From positions 1 to 32,930 of the forward strand of contig JAHFSD010000014.1 of the NCBI GenBank assembly GCA_023265925.1: a stretch of 32,930 nt of DNA, written 5' to 3'. Source of the stretch: an archaeon (GTDB taxonomy: Archaea; Nanobdellota; Nanobdellia; Woesearchaeales; GW2011-AR9). The stretch's first letter is position 1; every line of letters starts with the position of its first letter. This document shows, piece by piece, positions 6,612 to 14,516 of the stretch. The notes under the pieces were generated by a model, which saw only the letters and a program-made list of their open reading frames with translations, had not been told where the DNA came from and did not search any database. The translations under genes were made by a program, and so were the position numbers.

Positions 6612-6764
6612 TTACTTCCCTAACCCCACTCCATACACTCTTTCCGCCACCTTCCTCATCGTGCCCACCTCCTCCCCTTTCCCGTTCTTAAACAGCAGTT
6701 CGCCATAGCCATGCACGACAATTTCCAGGCCCTGCTCCCTGATGACGAGAAGGATGGGAGTCTC
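6612..6764 (-). pseudogene. Truncated duplicate of the gene at 9978-10247
   Basis: The minus strand reads 'ETPILLVIREQGLEIVVHGY', then 'GELLFKNGKGEEVGTMRKVAERVYGVGLGK' and a stop. This is nearly the same as the last 50 residues of the 89-residue protein encoded at 9978-10247. The first 39 residues are missing; similarity stops abruptly at the Glu-Thr-Pro. It lies five bases after tRNA-Asn on the opposite strand. A partial duplication that was inserted next to the tRNA, or the rump of a second copy after rearrangement. Confidence 0.82.
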
Positions 6765-6938
6765 TGGCAATTTCTGCTACCGCCATAAAAAACTTAGAAC
6801 TCATACCAGACTTTCTCACCAAAAAACCTCCACATCAAGAATGTCTTAGCGAGGAAGCCTGGAAAGAGTGATATTTGATTTTGGAAGAACAGACCTTTCT
6901 ATCAAAAAGCTTAAATAATCTAAAAACAAGGAACAGTC

Positions 6939-7727
6939 ATGTCATTCAACCGAACGTATTTTAAAATACTCCTAGGTTTCTACCTATCATCTTTCCCTTC
7001 CTGCGCCAGGCCTGCAGGAAGAGGAGAGTACAACGAATATGTAGATCATTTAGAGATCCAGGCACCATCTTTCTTGAATGCAGTTCCAGATGAATGTAAC
7101 GAATTGACACAGCAGCAACGACGCCAAGAAATTCACCGACAACTTGAACAGGAGAAGGATGAGCATACCATCGATACGCTGCTCCAGGAACGAGCGTCTC
7201 TTAGTATCAGTTTAGCAAATTGTAAATACAAGAATGATAAAGTGGAGTACAGCTCCCTTCTTAAAGATGCTGCCCAACACTATGAAATGCTTGGTCAGTT
7301 TGAAGTAGCTGGCCGAATATATCATAAAATTAATGAGATTGCCCCAGCACAAGAATGTTTCAAAAAAGACACTAAAACTATAGAAGAGACGATGAAAATA
7401 ACTCCTCGGGAAAAACTTCTTCAATTTCGAGATGAATTTCTGGCACAAGGCGATTACTGGAAGGCCGGCAAAATTTCGTGGTACTTAGGAGATCAAATAT
7501 CGGGCCGGGCACTCATTGAAAATTCATCAGAGTACGGTAAAGCCCATCAGGAAGCGGAAAGATTGATGCAACAGCAGAGATTCCGTACTGCACTCAATTT
7601 TCTGTGGAGAGGAGAAATACTCCCATTCTATCGGGAATTAATGCTGGAATGGTGTGGTTCTCATCAGGATTGCCAACAAGAAGTAAAAGCATATGATCCG
7701 CTGAAAAACAGGCCTATACGATTTTAA
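6939..7727 (+). CDS. Helical-repeat (TPR-like) protein, probably exported, unknown function
   Basis: A 262-residue protein that I cannot name. The first 24 residues ('TYFKILLGFYLSSFPSCARP') form a short hydrophobic stretch ending in a Cys, possibly a signal or lipoprotein peptide although the Pro-Ser-Cys is a poor lipobox. The rest is charged and helical with TPR-like segments ('KDAAQHYEMLGQFEVAGRIY', 'GDYWKAGKISWYLGD'). Four Cys occur near the ends. TATA-like 'cttaaataat' near 6909-6918 is about 26 bases from the ATG, implying leaderless expression. The 170 bases before it, after the duplicated fragment, show nothing else. Confidence 0.6.
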   Translation: MSFNRTYFKILLGFYLSSFPSCARPAGRGEYNEYVDHLEIQAPSFLNAVPDECNELTQQQRRQEIHRQLEQEKDEHTIDTLLQERASLSISLANCKYKNDKVEYSSLLKDAAQHYEMLGQFEVAGRIYHKINEIAPAQECFKKDTKTIEETMKITPREKLLQFRDEFLAQGDYWKAGKISWYLGDQISGRALIENSSEYGKAHQEAERLMQQQRFRTALNFLWRGEILPFYRELMLEWCGSHQDCQQEVKAYDPLKNRPIRF

Positions 7728-7765
7728 AGAGTGAATAAATAAGGTGGGTAGTCGGTGTAGGGGGT

Positions 7766-9919
7766 TTATTGTAAAGGCGGGCAAGGTTGTTCATCTTCAC
7801 TTTGTACAAACCGACATTTCTTATTGAATCCGGTTCGTGAGGAAACTGCCCCCCAAGCACTAAAGTCGCAAAAATCACCAATAATGCAGTTATCCGCTGA
7901 ATTCTTTTTCGTTCCGAAATAGCCGCCGGCTCCACCACTTTCCCCCGCTTCATCACAAGCTGGAACTGGTGTACCGCCAACTTCATCGCCGGGGGGCAAA
8001 GGATCTGGCTTGATTTTTCCCCCTTCTTTTCCTAAAAAATTCCGCATCTGAGACTGTTCTAAGCAATCGGCAACGGCATCTATTTTTTGAGCTTGGGCAG
8101 AGCATTCATCTGGTTCTAGCTGATCTGGAGATGGCTGGCTTGCTGCTGGCACAAAATTACCAAAGTCAACATCTTTCTTATATATTTCTGGATGACTATC
8201 GAAAGGCAAATTTAGATGATTTACTTCGTGCCCTATAGCAGTAGATCTGTCATATACGGTCTGGTCATTTAATGGTGAAGGAACATTAGTTGGCGCGGTT
8301 GAATCTGCCTCTTCACTTACTAAATCCTCATTCAGGTATAAAATATTTTCATCTTTATTTACGCAGGCGACGGCAGTGTCCAAACCGCACACTTTTTTTG
8401 CATCCTCACTTTTAAATATGACTATTTTTGCATTATCTGCTCTTCCATCAGTAGTTTGAAACCCGCGTTTAGATTTTTCTCTAGATTCTTCTACTGCTCT
8501 TTCCTGTTGCTCAGTTGCCGGTTGACCACACTCCCCACCAGTTTCACCACGTTCTCGGCAACTAGGTTCCTCTGTTTCTTGAGAGTCATCCTGTGAAGCA
8601 GACGGCAAGCACTGATTATCAGGAAGACCATCCAAATTCTGCACCTGTTCCAGTCCTCTGGGACCAAAGAAATGATTAACACATTGCATCTCTTCTTTCA
8701 AACCAGTAGCTCCTAACTCCGGCGTCGCAGACAAAATACAGGCATTCGGCTTATTTAACCCAAACTGTCCCGCTCCTCCTCCACCGGCTAAATCCTTGGC
8801 TAAATCGCTCGGGTTTGCTGTACAAGCTTCGGAGAACAACGAGGCAAACAGCATCGCCTTCTCGTATTCCTCCTTGAGGCCTTCTCCCGTGCCGGTGGCA
8901 GCTGTAGCTGTGGAAATAACTCCGCTCGTAAGAGAACTTCCTGCTCCCGTTAATGTCGGAACAATGCTGCCGTATTTGGACGATTTTTCCTTTACTTTAG
9001 CACATTTCTGTTTGACGTTATCAATTATTGTTTTTCCATTGGCACCTAAGGCATTTTGGAATTCGTCTTTGATTTCAATGTGGAGCAGTGCAGTGCCATC
9101 GAGGGAGAAGATAGTGTTCATCACCAGTGTATTATTCCAAATATCAACTCCGTGCGTACAGACAAATCCCTGATTCATCCAGTCCGTTAAAGAACAACCA
9201 ACACCATAATTTATTGGGCCTGCCAGTGGGTCAGCAGCAAATTTCCAGAAGTAATCCCAGACGCCAAGGCATTTGCTTTTGTTCTCGGAAGGATCACAGA
9301 AGACACTGCGCTGAACGATTCGTCCGGTCCTCACGTCATAGGTAAACATTCCATGGCTGAGCTGTGGGTAGTAAAACTCACATTGAATGCCGACGTCTCT
9401 ATTTTGTTGCAGGACAGGATAAATTTGAGATTTTCCCGTCCATAACGTTAAGTCCATCACCAGTAAAGCAGGATTAAGCAGAGAATTAAAGTAGCTGCAG
9501 GCTTCGGCATCATTCTCTCCTGCTTCTATGGCCTTTTCTGCAGCTATTGCCAACGATTCCGCTAAGGCCCGGTCAAGTGTCAAAGCGCTCTGCAACCCTA
9601 TACCATTTAACCCCTGCTGGAACTGGATGAGATAAGAAAAAGTATCACCATAATCGTTATCATCACTAAATGCCAGTATATACCATTTCAATGTTTCTGC
9701 CGGAATAAAGCCAGCCTGGTAAATACCCTGGTTCTGCAATGATTTTGATGGGGGATAGGTCGCACGTAACGCTGGTGAGAGAATTTGTTCAAGATGTTGT
9801 TGAGGGGTTAGAATAACTGGTTTTTGCAAAAACCTGATGAGCAGAAAGCCCACTATAATAATCAACAAAATTACTATTAAAATATGAAAATTTTTGCTCT
9901 TCCTCTTTTTCATGTGCAT
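7766..9919 (-). CDS. Large membrane-anchored, extracytoplasmic protein with HEXXH motif
   Basis: A 717-residue protein with a positively charged start and one membrane segment (about residues 11-29, 'ILIVILLIIIVGFLLI'), so the bulk should face outside. It is Cys-rich, with at least twenty Cys spread in the ectodomain, fitting disulfide-stabilised exported proteins. Near residue 564 is 'STAIGHEVNHLNLPFDSHPE': an HEXXH zincin-like motif with a further His and Glu downstream, so a metallopeptidase is possible. Linkers are Ser/Glu/Pro-rich. No named family is recognised. TATA 'tatataaag' on the minus strand, 26 bases before the ATG, supports the start and a leaderless mRNA. Confidence 0.65.
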   Translation of the reverse strand: MHMKKRKSKNFHILIVILLIIIVGFLLIRFLQKPVILTPQQHLEQILSPALRATYPPSKSLQNQGIYQAGFIPAETLKWYILAFSDDNDYGDTFSYLIQFQQGLNGIGLQSALTLDRALAESLAIAAEKAIEAGENDAEACSYFNSLLNPALLVMDLTLWTGKSQIYPVLQQNRDVGIQCEFYYPQLSHGMFTYDVRTGRIVQRSVFCDPSENKSKCLGVWDYFWKFAADPLAGPINYGVGCSLTDWMNQGFVCTHGVDIWNNTLVMNTIFSLDGTALLHIEIKDEFQNALGANGKTIIDNVKQKCAKVKEKSSKYGSIVPTLTGAGSSLTSGVISTATAATGTGEGLKEEYEKAMLFASLFSEACTANPSDLAKDLAGGGGAGQFGLNKPNACILSATPELGATGLKEEMQCVNHFFGPRGLEQVQNLDGLPDNQCLPSASQDDSQETEEPSCRERGETGGECGQPATEQQERAVEESREKSKRGFQTTDGRADNAKIVIFKSEDAKKVCGLDTAVACVNKDENILYLNEDLVSEEADSTAPTNVPSPLNDQTVYDRSTAIGHEVNHLNLPFDSHPEIYKKDVDFGNFVPAASQPSPDQLEPDECSAQAQKIDAVADCLEQSQMRNFLGKEGGKIKPDPLPPGDEVGGTPVPACDEAGESGGAGGYFGTKKNSADNCIIGDFCDFSAWGAVSSRTGFNKKCRFVQSEDEQPCPPLQ

Positions 9920-9977
9920 ACTTAGAAATTGTGTGCATCTTTATATATTTTACTTTTTACTTAACAGCTCGTCCTCT

Positions 9978-10247
9978 TTACTCCCCTAACCCTTTCTCAT
10001 ACACCCTTGCCGCCACTTTTCTCATTGCGCCCGTATCCTCCTCTTTCCCGTTCTTAAACAGCAATTCTCCATAGCCATGGACGACAATTTCCAAGCCCTG
10101 CTCCCTGATGACGAGAAGGATGGGGGTTTCCAGGACAATTTCAAATTCCTTTTTAATCCTGGCTAAATTCAATTTCCGGGAAGAAGGCAGTTTGGCCGAA
10201 TAGCCGGCACGGGTTTTACATTTTTCGATGGTGAATTGAATCATCAT
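9978..10247 (-). CDS. Conserved small protein of unknown function, downstream of psmA
   Basis: An 89-residue alpha/beta protein: 'IQFTIEKCKTRAGYSAKL', 'RIKKEFEIVLETPILLVI', 'GLEIVVHGYGELLFKNG', then a helix 'AMRKVAARVYEKGLGE'. It looks like a compact strand-rich fold ending in a helix, superficially like Pcc1 or TBP-half folds, but I cannot assign it. It follows psmA in the same direction with a 66-base gap. In many archaea SBDS sits in that place, so this protein may be part of a local variant of the proteasome/RNase P cluster. The paralogous fragment at 6612-6764 shows the gene has been copied within this region. Confidence 0.72.
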   Translation of the reverse strand: MMIQFTIEKCKTRAGYSAKLPSSRKLNLARIKKEFEIVLETPILLVIREQGLEIVVHGYGELLFKNGKEEDTGAMRKVAARVYEKGLGE

Positions 10248-10313
10248 TATGGAAAATTTCCTTTAACCACCAGGAATGCCAGGACTGGCGATGACGTAAC
10301 CGTATTCAAACTT

Positions 10314-11039
10314 CTACTTCATCGCCTTGTCAATCTCCCCATCACTAAGTTTGGTCCACAGCCTGTTTTTCACGTCGATAAAGGCGACGTCCACCCGTTC
10401 GACATTGAAATCCTGCTTCAGAAACTCTTTCATTGCTTGCAAGCCTAGTTTTATCCCCTCGTCTACGGTCATGGTCGCCCGGTAGCGCTTCTGCAGGACG
10501 GCGTCCACTTCCGCTTCTCCTTCGCCGATCACCGTGGCCCGGTACTGGAAGTACAAGCCATACGGTTCGGTCAGGAATAATTTAATCGAGCCATCATCCT
10601 CTACCCCTCCTACCAGCAGGGAGACGCCAAACGGCCGTAAGCCTCCTGACTGGGTGCAGATCTGCTTTAAATCACAGATTTCTTTCACGATCGAGAGCAC
10701 ATCAATCTTTGACTCATAGGTCACGTAATGCTGCTGTGCCCGCAGCTGGGAGCGGTCCACTAAGACGCGGGCATCAGAGATAATCCCGGCAGCAGCCACC
10801 CCAATGTGGTCATCCACTTTAAACATCTTCTCGATCGCTTCCGGCACAATCAGTTTAGACGTGATGCGCTTGTCCGAGACAAACACCACGCCATCCTTGC
10901 AGGCAATCGCCAAAGCAGTCGAGCCTTGCTTTACCGTTTTCTTGGCATATTCGACCTGCAACAATCGCCCATCGGGAGCGAACATTGTAATCGAACGATC
11001 ATAGCCCATCTTATCAATCATTTGCTTGTTCATGGTCAT
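10314..11039 (-). CDS. psmA: Proteasome subunit alpha
   Basis: Forms the outer rings of the 20S proteasome, gating substrate entry. The N-terminus 'GYDRSITMFAPDGRLLQVEY' is the alpha-subunit signature (the gating segment followed by the H0 helix). Further matches are 'KQGSTALAIACKDGVVFVSD', 'HIGVAAAGIISDARVLVDR' and 'QSGGLRPFGVSLLVGGV'. Length of 241 residues is normal. It starts 'MTMNKQ'; a Shine-Dalgarno 'GAGGTG' seven bases before the first ATG favours that start. The pop5 gene lies just upstream, as in the archaeal exosome/proteasome superoperon. Confidence 0.96.
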   Translation of the reverse strand: MTMNKQMIDKMGYDRSITMFAPDGRLLQVEYAKKTVKQGSTALAIACKDGVVFVSDKRITSKLIVPEAIEKMFKVDDHIGVAAAGIISDARVLVDRSQLRAQQHYVTYESKIDVLSIVKEICDLKQICTQSGGLRPFGVSLLVGGVEDDGSIKLFLTEPYGLYFQYRATVIGEGEAEVDAVLQKRYRATMTVDEGIKLGLQAMKEFLKQDFNVERVDVAFIDVKNRLWTKLSDGEIDKAMK

Positions 11040-11077
11040 GGTTCAACACCTCATTTCAGCATCTTTTTTCATGCACT

Positions 11078-11109
11078 AAAAATCCGCTTTTCGAAGAGAG
11101 CGGATTTTT
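11078..11109 (-). terminator. Hairpin with T-run at the 3' end of pop5
   Basis: Perfect 11-bp arms (aaaaatccgct at 11078-11088 and agcggattttt at 11099-11109) around a 10-base loop. On the minus strand the stem ends in five Ts and overlaps the pop5 stop codon. It separates pop5 from psmA, so psmA is probably transcribed on its own or by read-through. Confidence 0.65.
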
Positions 11110-11443
11110 ATGATAAATGGGAACTGGCTTGTTTAAGTGTCCCGGATGTACTGACAGAGCGGAGAATTATAGGGGTGTTTTTAATCTTTTTGCTTAACAC
11201 GAGGGCTGCTTTCAGCTCATCGACAGCGGTAGGGCTGACTTTCACCACGAGCCTCTGGGTGGAAAGGTTGAACTTTTCCTTGATGATCAGCGGAGCTGCT
11301 TTCGCCAGGCCTAAAATTCCCCAGAAGGACGCAAAGGCCTGCTCCAGCCCCTCCCGCAGTTCTGAATAGGAAAACTTTTGGTCAGAGAGCGCTTCCACCA
11401 CTACATACCGTTTTCGTTCCCGCAGCGATGGAAGAAGTTTCAT
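11108..11443 (-). CDS. rnp2: RNase P protein component 2 (Pop5)
   Basis: A protein subunit of archaeal RNase P, which trims the 5' leaders of pre-tRNAs. The 111-residue product matches Pop5: 'LRERKRYVVVEALSDQKFSY' at the start, 'FWGILGLAKAAPLIIKEKFN' in the middle, 'TQRLVVKVSPTAVDELKAAL', and the C-terminal 'RSVSTSGTLKQA' with the Ser-Gly-Thr motif. Its ATG overlaps the stop of the upstream SSB gene by four bases, so the two are co-translated. It is followed by an intrinsic-type hairpin and psmA. Confidence 0.92.
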   Translation of the reverse strand: MKLLPSLRERKRYVVVEALSDQKFSYSELREGLEQAFASFWGILGLAKAAPLIIKEKFNLSTQRLVVKVSPTAVDELKAALVLSKKIKNTPIILRSVSTSGTLKQASSHLS

Positions 11444-11862
11444 TCTTCTAAGAATTCCTCGCCGGCGTCGGCATCTTCTCCGGTTTCACCAGCAGCTTCG
11501 TCCGCTCCTTCTGCTCCAGCCAGCGGTCCCGCAAAAGCGGTAGGATCATTGGTAAAGATGGTCTTCTCATCGCCTTTCTGCATCACTTCAATCTTGCCGA
11601 ATTTGCCGGTGGAAAGCTGCTTCTCGCCCTTAAACTCGGAGCACCAGCCGTTATGCAGCCTGATGGTATCGCCGACACTGATGCGGTCAATGTCTTCATT
11701 CCACAGCGTCAGCAGGATTTTCCCGCTGGCATCCTTAATGTGGACGCTGCACACTTTTCCCTTCTTGCCAAATTTGCTGAAGGTGCGAGGCTCTTCTTTT
11801 TCCACCACTTCCGCCACGACCTCGATTTTACTCTGGTTGGGCTTGACGTCTTTGATTTCCAT
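11440..11862 (-). CDS. Single-stranded DNA-binding protein, single OB-fold (RPA/SSB-like)
   Basis: A 140-residue protein with one OB-fold (about residues 1-105): 'NQSKIEVVAEVVEKEEPRTF', 'VCSVHIKDASGKILLTLWNE', 'DRISVGDTIRLHNGWCSEFK', 'LSTGKFGKIEV'. The 'LTLWNED' and 'I...W...F.G...L..G..G' pattern matches the short archaeal SSB with one OB domain, as in Sulfolobus. The tail from about residue 112 is Ala/Gly/Glu/Asp-rich and acidic, a likely partner-binding tail. A TATA box ('tatataaaag') overlapping the stop of the upstream methyltransferase gene gives a leaderless start. Coupled to pop5. Confidence 0.87.
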   Translation of the reverse strand: MEIKDVKPNQSKIEVVAEVVEKEEPRTFSKFGKKGKVCSVHIKDASGKILLTLWNEDIDRISVGDTIRLHNGWCSEFKGEKQLSTGKFGKIEVMQKGDEKTIFTNDPTAFAGPLAGAEGADEAAGETGEDADAGEEFLEE

Positions 11863-11888
11863 GATTAGAGGCTCCTGCCTGCTGGCTT

Positions 11889-12536
11889 TTATATAGTTTT
11901 CGCTGCCCGTTTACAACAATGGAAGAACAGGAGGGCTTTTTGGGGCTGTACGTTAACTTTAAATCCGGCTTGTTCCAGGGCCGACCTCCACTCTTCGGCA
12001 GAAAAGGTGTTCACTTCTTTCTGCCGCTGCCAGTCATTGATGGGCTTAGACGATACCACTGCCACCAGGAGGCCTTTCCCGGTCAGGACGCGCTGGATTT
12101 CCCGCAGGAGTTTTTCGTATCGTGTAATATAATTTAGCACAAAGATGGCAGTGACGGAATCAAAGCTGCCCGCGGGAAATGGCAATCTTTTCTCCAGATC
12201 ATGGACAACTTTCTGCTGCAGGCGGTCATTCAGTGTGAGCATTTCTTCAGACAGGTCCAGGCCGGCCACGGAAGGAAGGTAGCTGTAGGCGCCGCAGCCG
12301 ATATCAAGATTTTTCCCATTGTTCAGGAAGGCTAATTCATCCTCAATCTGTGTTCTGGTTTTCTGGTCAATCTTCCGCTGCCACATGAAGGCTTCGGCAT
12401 TCCAGAAAGCGGTCTTATTGTCCGGCCAGCCCCGGGCCCAAGGGATAGCTGCAGCAATCCGTTTCAATTTCTCTTCCACTTTCTGGCCATATTGCAACTC
12501 TATCAGTCCTGATAAAAAGGCTGTTTCTGGATCCAT
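11889..12536 (-). CDS. Class I SAM-dependent methyltransferase
   Basis: A 215-residue protein. The SAM-binding motif I is 'KNLDIGCGAYSYL' (about residues 75-87), motif II is 'VAGLDLSEEML', then 'FPAGSFDSVTAIFVLNYITR' and 'EIQRVLTGKGLLVAVVSS', the usual Methyltransf_11 arrangement. A helical N-terminal segment of about 70 residues with several Trp comes before the domain and may bind substrate. The substrate is unknown. It precedes the SSB-pop5 pair; the SSB promoter sits within its last codons, so they are probably separate units. Confidence 0.8.
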   Translation of the reverse strand: MDPETAFLSGLIELQYGQKVEEKLKRIAAAIPWARGWPDNKTAFWNAEAFMWQRKIDQKTRTQIEDELAFLNNGKNLDIGCGAYSYLPSVAGLDLSEEMLTLNDRLQQKVVHDLEKRLPFPAGSFDSVTAIFVLNYITRYEKLLREIQRVLTGKGLLVAVVSSKPINDWQRQKEVNTFSAEEWRSALEQAGFKVNVQPQKALLFFHCCKRAAKTI

Positions 12537-12557
12537 GGTTAAAAGTTATGGCGGGTA

Positions 12558-12980
12558 TTATCCAAGTTCTTCTTTCAATCGTTTGATGATGTTCTTGAAC
12601 TCCAATTCGTTTCTCTCTAAGTAATCTTTCTTGACAGCTAATCCCCTGTAATTGATTTCGTTTCGTACTTTTCGTAACTCATCGATCTTTTGGATTTCAA
12701 AGTCAAAGTCTTTCATTTTCTCTTTGAGATAGGCAATGAGGCAGAGATGATTGCTACAGTTATAGCCATTTTTGTAAAGATGAGCAAAAATAAGTTCTTT
12801 GATGATATCATAGTAAGCCTCAACTTTCAAGACGATGAATTCATCAGAAACTTTCTTATCCCAGAATTTTAAGCGAAGATTAGCCATTATCAACATTTGA
12901 TTTGACCGTTCTTCATCCGGAACAGATGGCGTGATTATTTTCTCTTCAACGCATTCTTTCCAGCTCATTTCTTTTGCCAT
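12558..12980 (-). CDS. HEPN-domain protein, toxin partner of the MNT gene
   Basis: A 140-residue helical protein with 'LKVEAYYDIIKELIFAHLYK', 'NHLCLIAYLKEKM', and 'LRKVRNEINYRGLAV' around residues 103-115. The Arg-Asn-x-x-x-Tyr at 106-111 is the variant of the HEPN R-x4-6-H RNase motif found in many archaeal members; the classical His is absent. It begins two bases after the MNT stop, with a GGAGG Shine-Dalgarno inside the last MNT codons, so the two are co-expressed. In characterised HEPN-MNT pairs the HEPN protein is an RNase or inhibitor silenced by AMPylation from MNT. Function here is inferred from that arrangement. Confidence 0.8.
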   Translation of the reverse strand: MAKEMSWKECVEEKIITPSVPDEERSNQMLIMANLRLKFWDKKVSDEFIVLKVEAYYDIIKELIFAHLYKNGYNCSNHLCLIAYLKEKMKDFDFEIQKIDELRKVRNEINYRGLAVKKDYLERNELEFKNIIKRLKEELG

Positions 12981-12982
12981 AG

Positions 12983-13528
12983 TTAGCCTCCATTAATTTT
13001 GATGAAACCATATAAAATAACACCATTAATAATATTGTTTCGCAATTCTTTAGAGAGATTGTTGATATTTTGCTCAAAGAGGAGGTTAATTTTGTGGTTT
13101 AGTTTTTTCTCGTATTTGACAAGGTCTAATTTGGGTTCATTTGCTTCTACAAAAATGTCAATATCACTCTTCTCAGTAAATGTTGCTTTTGCACCACTAC
13201 CAAAGAGAATGATGGATGATGGTAATGTTTCTTTTTGGACGTAATCAATAAGTCCTGATTCGTTGATTTTGAAAATAAGCCCATTCCTTTTGTAAAAGGT
13301 GTATTTCTGGTTTTCAGTATTGGCAAAATAAGTAGGGTAGAGAGTGGCTTCTTTCTTTTTGATAAAGCCCATTTTTTCGAGGTCAGCAATGTATTTTAAC
13401 ACTGTCGCATGGCTAAGCTTCAAGTGTCGAGCGATCCCTCTTATCGAGAAGTCTTTGCTCGGAAATTCTATAAAGAGTTCCAGTATTTTATAGGTGTTGT
13501 TTTTGAATAATTCATCCATTTTGACCAT
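12983..13528 (-). CDS. HTH-fused minimal nucleotidyltransferase (MNT antitoxin)
   Basis: A 181-residue protein with an N-terminal winged-helix domain (about residues 12-62; recognition helix region 'IRGIARHLKLSHATVLKYIA') and a C-terminal minimal nucleotidyltransferase domain. The active-site motif is 'LFGSGAKATFTEKSDIDIFV' at about 109-127: Gly-Ser, then Asp122 and Asp124 as metal ligands. Such MNTs act as antitoxins that add AMP to the HEPN partner. The fused DNA-binding domain suggests autoregulation, and three phased palindromes lie right at its promoter and start. An alternative start is the ATG three codons in (13519). Confidence 0.85.
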   Translation of the reverse strand: MVKMDELFKNNTYKILELFIEFPSKDFSIRGIARHLKLSHATVLKYIADLEKMGFIKKKEATLYPTYFANTENQKYTFYKRNGLIFKINESGLIDYVQKETLPSSIILFGSGAKATFTEKSDIDIFVEANEPKLDLVKYEKKLNHKINLLFEQNINNLSKELRNNIINGVILYGFIKINGG

Positions 13529-13574
13529 GTGGTTAATTATTTGACCAGCTGGTTGGAAAAATGACCAGTAGGTA
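13523..13574. promoter_or_regulatory. Three operator-like repeats phased at 20 bp
   Basis: Copies of 'gaccannnggtt' type sequences begin at 13523 (gaccatgtggtt), 13543 (gaccagctggtt) and 13563 (gaccagtaggta). The first two are near-palindromes and the third is a clear half-site with a degenerate partner. Spacing is exactly 20 bases, two helical turns, placing all on one face of the DNA. They span the region from the TATA box (minus strand, about 13573-13580) through the expected transcription start to the MNT start codon. Probably the binding site for the HTH domain of the MNT protein. Confidence 0.7.
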
Positions 13575-13678
13575 TAAATATCTTTCGTTTTATAGTGTGA
13601 TTACTGAAGAAAGACGAAAGAGTTATATAGTGGGGCCACTTTAAGAGCTATAAAAGATTAAAATAGAGGCCAATAAAA

Positions 13679-14140
13679 ATGAACATAAAACAAAATGTTG
13701 CGGGAGCTGTTGCGGCTGTTGGTTTAGTTGGATTACTATATGCTGTTGCTCCTGGAAGAGAAATTAAGCCCATTGGATGGGGTGATGTGAATGGTGACGG
13801 TGTTAGTGATGCACTGTTGATCGATAGGCCAGAAGGATTGACAAGCGGCTTTTGGTACACATTAGGATTTGTAGATGGAACTCGTGTTCAACCAGATAAA
13901 GAAGGAACGCTACGAACGAAGGCACCATTCGAATATTTTCTAATCGAAGGAAAACAACCTAGCTTAAATTCTTCAGAATTACGAAATTTCCTTACTCGTC
14001 AAGGCATTACCTATACCGCCAGGGTTAACCGGCTTGGTCAAAGACCGGGTGATTGTGTTAACTTGACATTGTATACTAATGTTGATGAAGAACCCGGATT
14101 TAACGAAGAGATTTTTCCATGCATAAACCGAGATTTGTAA
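13679..14140 (+). CDS. Small exported protein with a calcium-binding-like DVNGDG motif
   Basis: A 153-residue protein with an N-terminal hydrophobic segment (about residues 5-25, 'QNVAGAVAAVGLVGLLYAVA') that is a signal peptide or anchor. It is followed at once by 'IGWGDVNGDGVSDALLID', an EF-hand/FG-GAP/dockerin-like Asp-x-Asn-x-Asp-Gly loop that normally binds calcium. The rest shows no known domain; two Cys late in the sequence may pair. TATA 'ctataaaa' about 26 bases upstream of the ATG implies leaderless expression. The 170 bases after it, up to tRNA-Val, hold only a tRNA promoter. Confidence 0.6.
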   Translation: MNIKQNVAGAVAAVGLVGLLYAVAPGREIKPIGWGDVNGDGVSDALLIDRPEGLTSGFWYTLGFVDGTRVQPDKEGTLRTKAPFEYFLIEGKQPSLNSSELRNFLTRQGITYTARVNRLGQRPGDCVNLTLYTNVDEEPGFNEEIFPCINRDL

Positions 14141-14330
14141 GAGGAATAACGCCCCCCATAAATATCTGGAAAATTTTGTTTAGTCAACGTGAGACGAAGT
14201 TAGTCATTTCATTCCTGTTTTTCTATCGACCAAACGATAAGGTCTCTTAGTTACACCTAGCACTCAGAACAAGAAAGTTTATAAAACCATATAAGCCTTG
14301 CGCTTTCCCAGGGCCTGTGGTCTAGTGGCT

Positions 14331-14352
14331 ATCTCTTTAAAAGAGACCATTG
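14331..14352 (+). other. tRNA-Val(GAC) D-loop intron, 22 nt
   Basis: The inner hairpin is tctctt/aagaga, stacked directly on the 4-bp helix GTGG/CCAT. Bulges CTA (5') and TGA (3') mark the cuts. The outer helix is poor: GTC/GAC closes only with unpaired bases. Joining the flanks gives the usual D-loop sequence ending GGCTATGAC. Confidence 0.8.
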
Positions 14353-14369
14353 ATGACGTCTCGTTGACG

Positions 14370-14398
14370 AAAACTCGTTAAATTCGTTGTTTTCAGAG
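14370..14398 (+). other. tRNA-Val(GAC) anticodon-loop intron, 29 nt
   Basis: Standard 37/38 position. Textbook bulge-helix-bulge: outer TCTCG/CGAGA, 3' bulge AGT, central TTGA/TCAG (one T-G pair), 5' bulge CGA, inner helix aaaac/gtttt. Confidence 0.88.
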
Positions 14399-14420
14399 TC
14401 GAGAAGAACCCCGGTTCGAA

Positions 14421-14516
14421 AGCAAGTTACACTATGCAAGTCGTACTCAGGTGGGATATTCCTCCCTGTGGTCGGAAATCCCACGACACTGGCAAAATAA
14501 TGTAACAGAACGAAAG
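14421..14516 (+). other. tRNA-Val(GAC) T-loop intron, 96 nt
   Basis: Position 59/60. T stem CCCGG/CCGGG is the outer helix; 3' bulge AGT, central TTCG/CGAA, 5' bulge AAA. Inside, gttaca pairs with tgtaac and gtgggat with atcccac. It differs at only two of 96 positions from the T-loop intron of tRNA-Val(TAC). Confidence 0.88.

Noticed and set aside
9978-10247. Pcc1 (KEOPS) or SBDS assignment for the psmA neighbour
   Set aside because: Position suggests SBDS and the fold pattern recalls Pcc1, but length and motifs fit neither well enough.
14421-14516. Box C/D guide RNA inside the tRNA-Val intron
   Set aside because: I could not find convincing C (RTGATGA) and D (CTGA) boxes in the intron; the TGATGA near 14351 lies across the D-arm exon.
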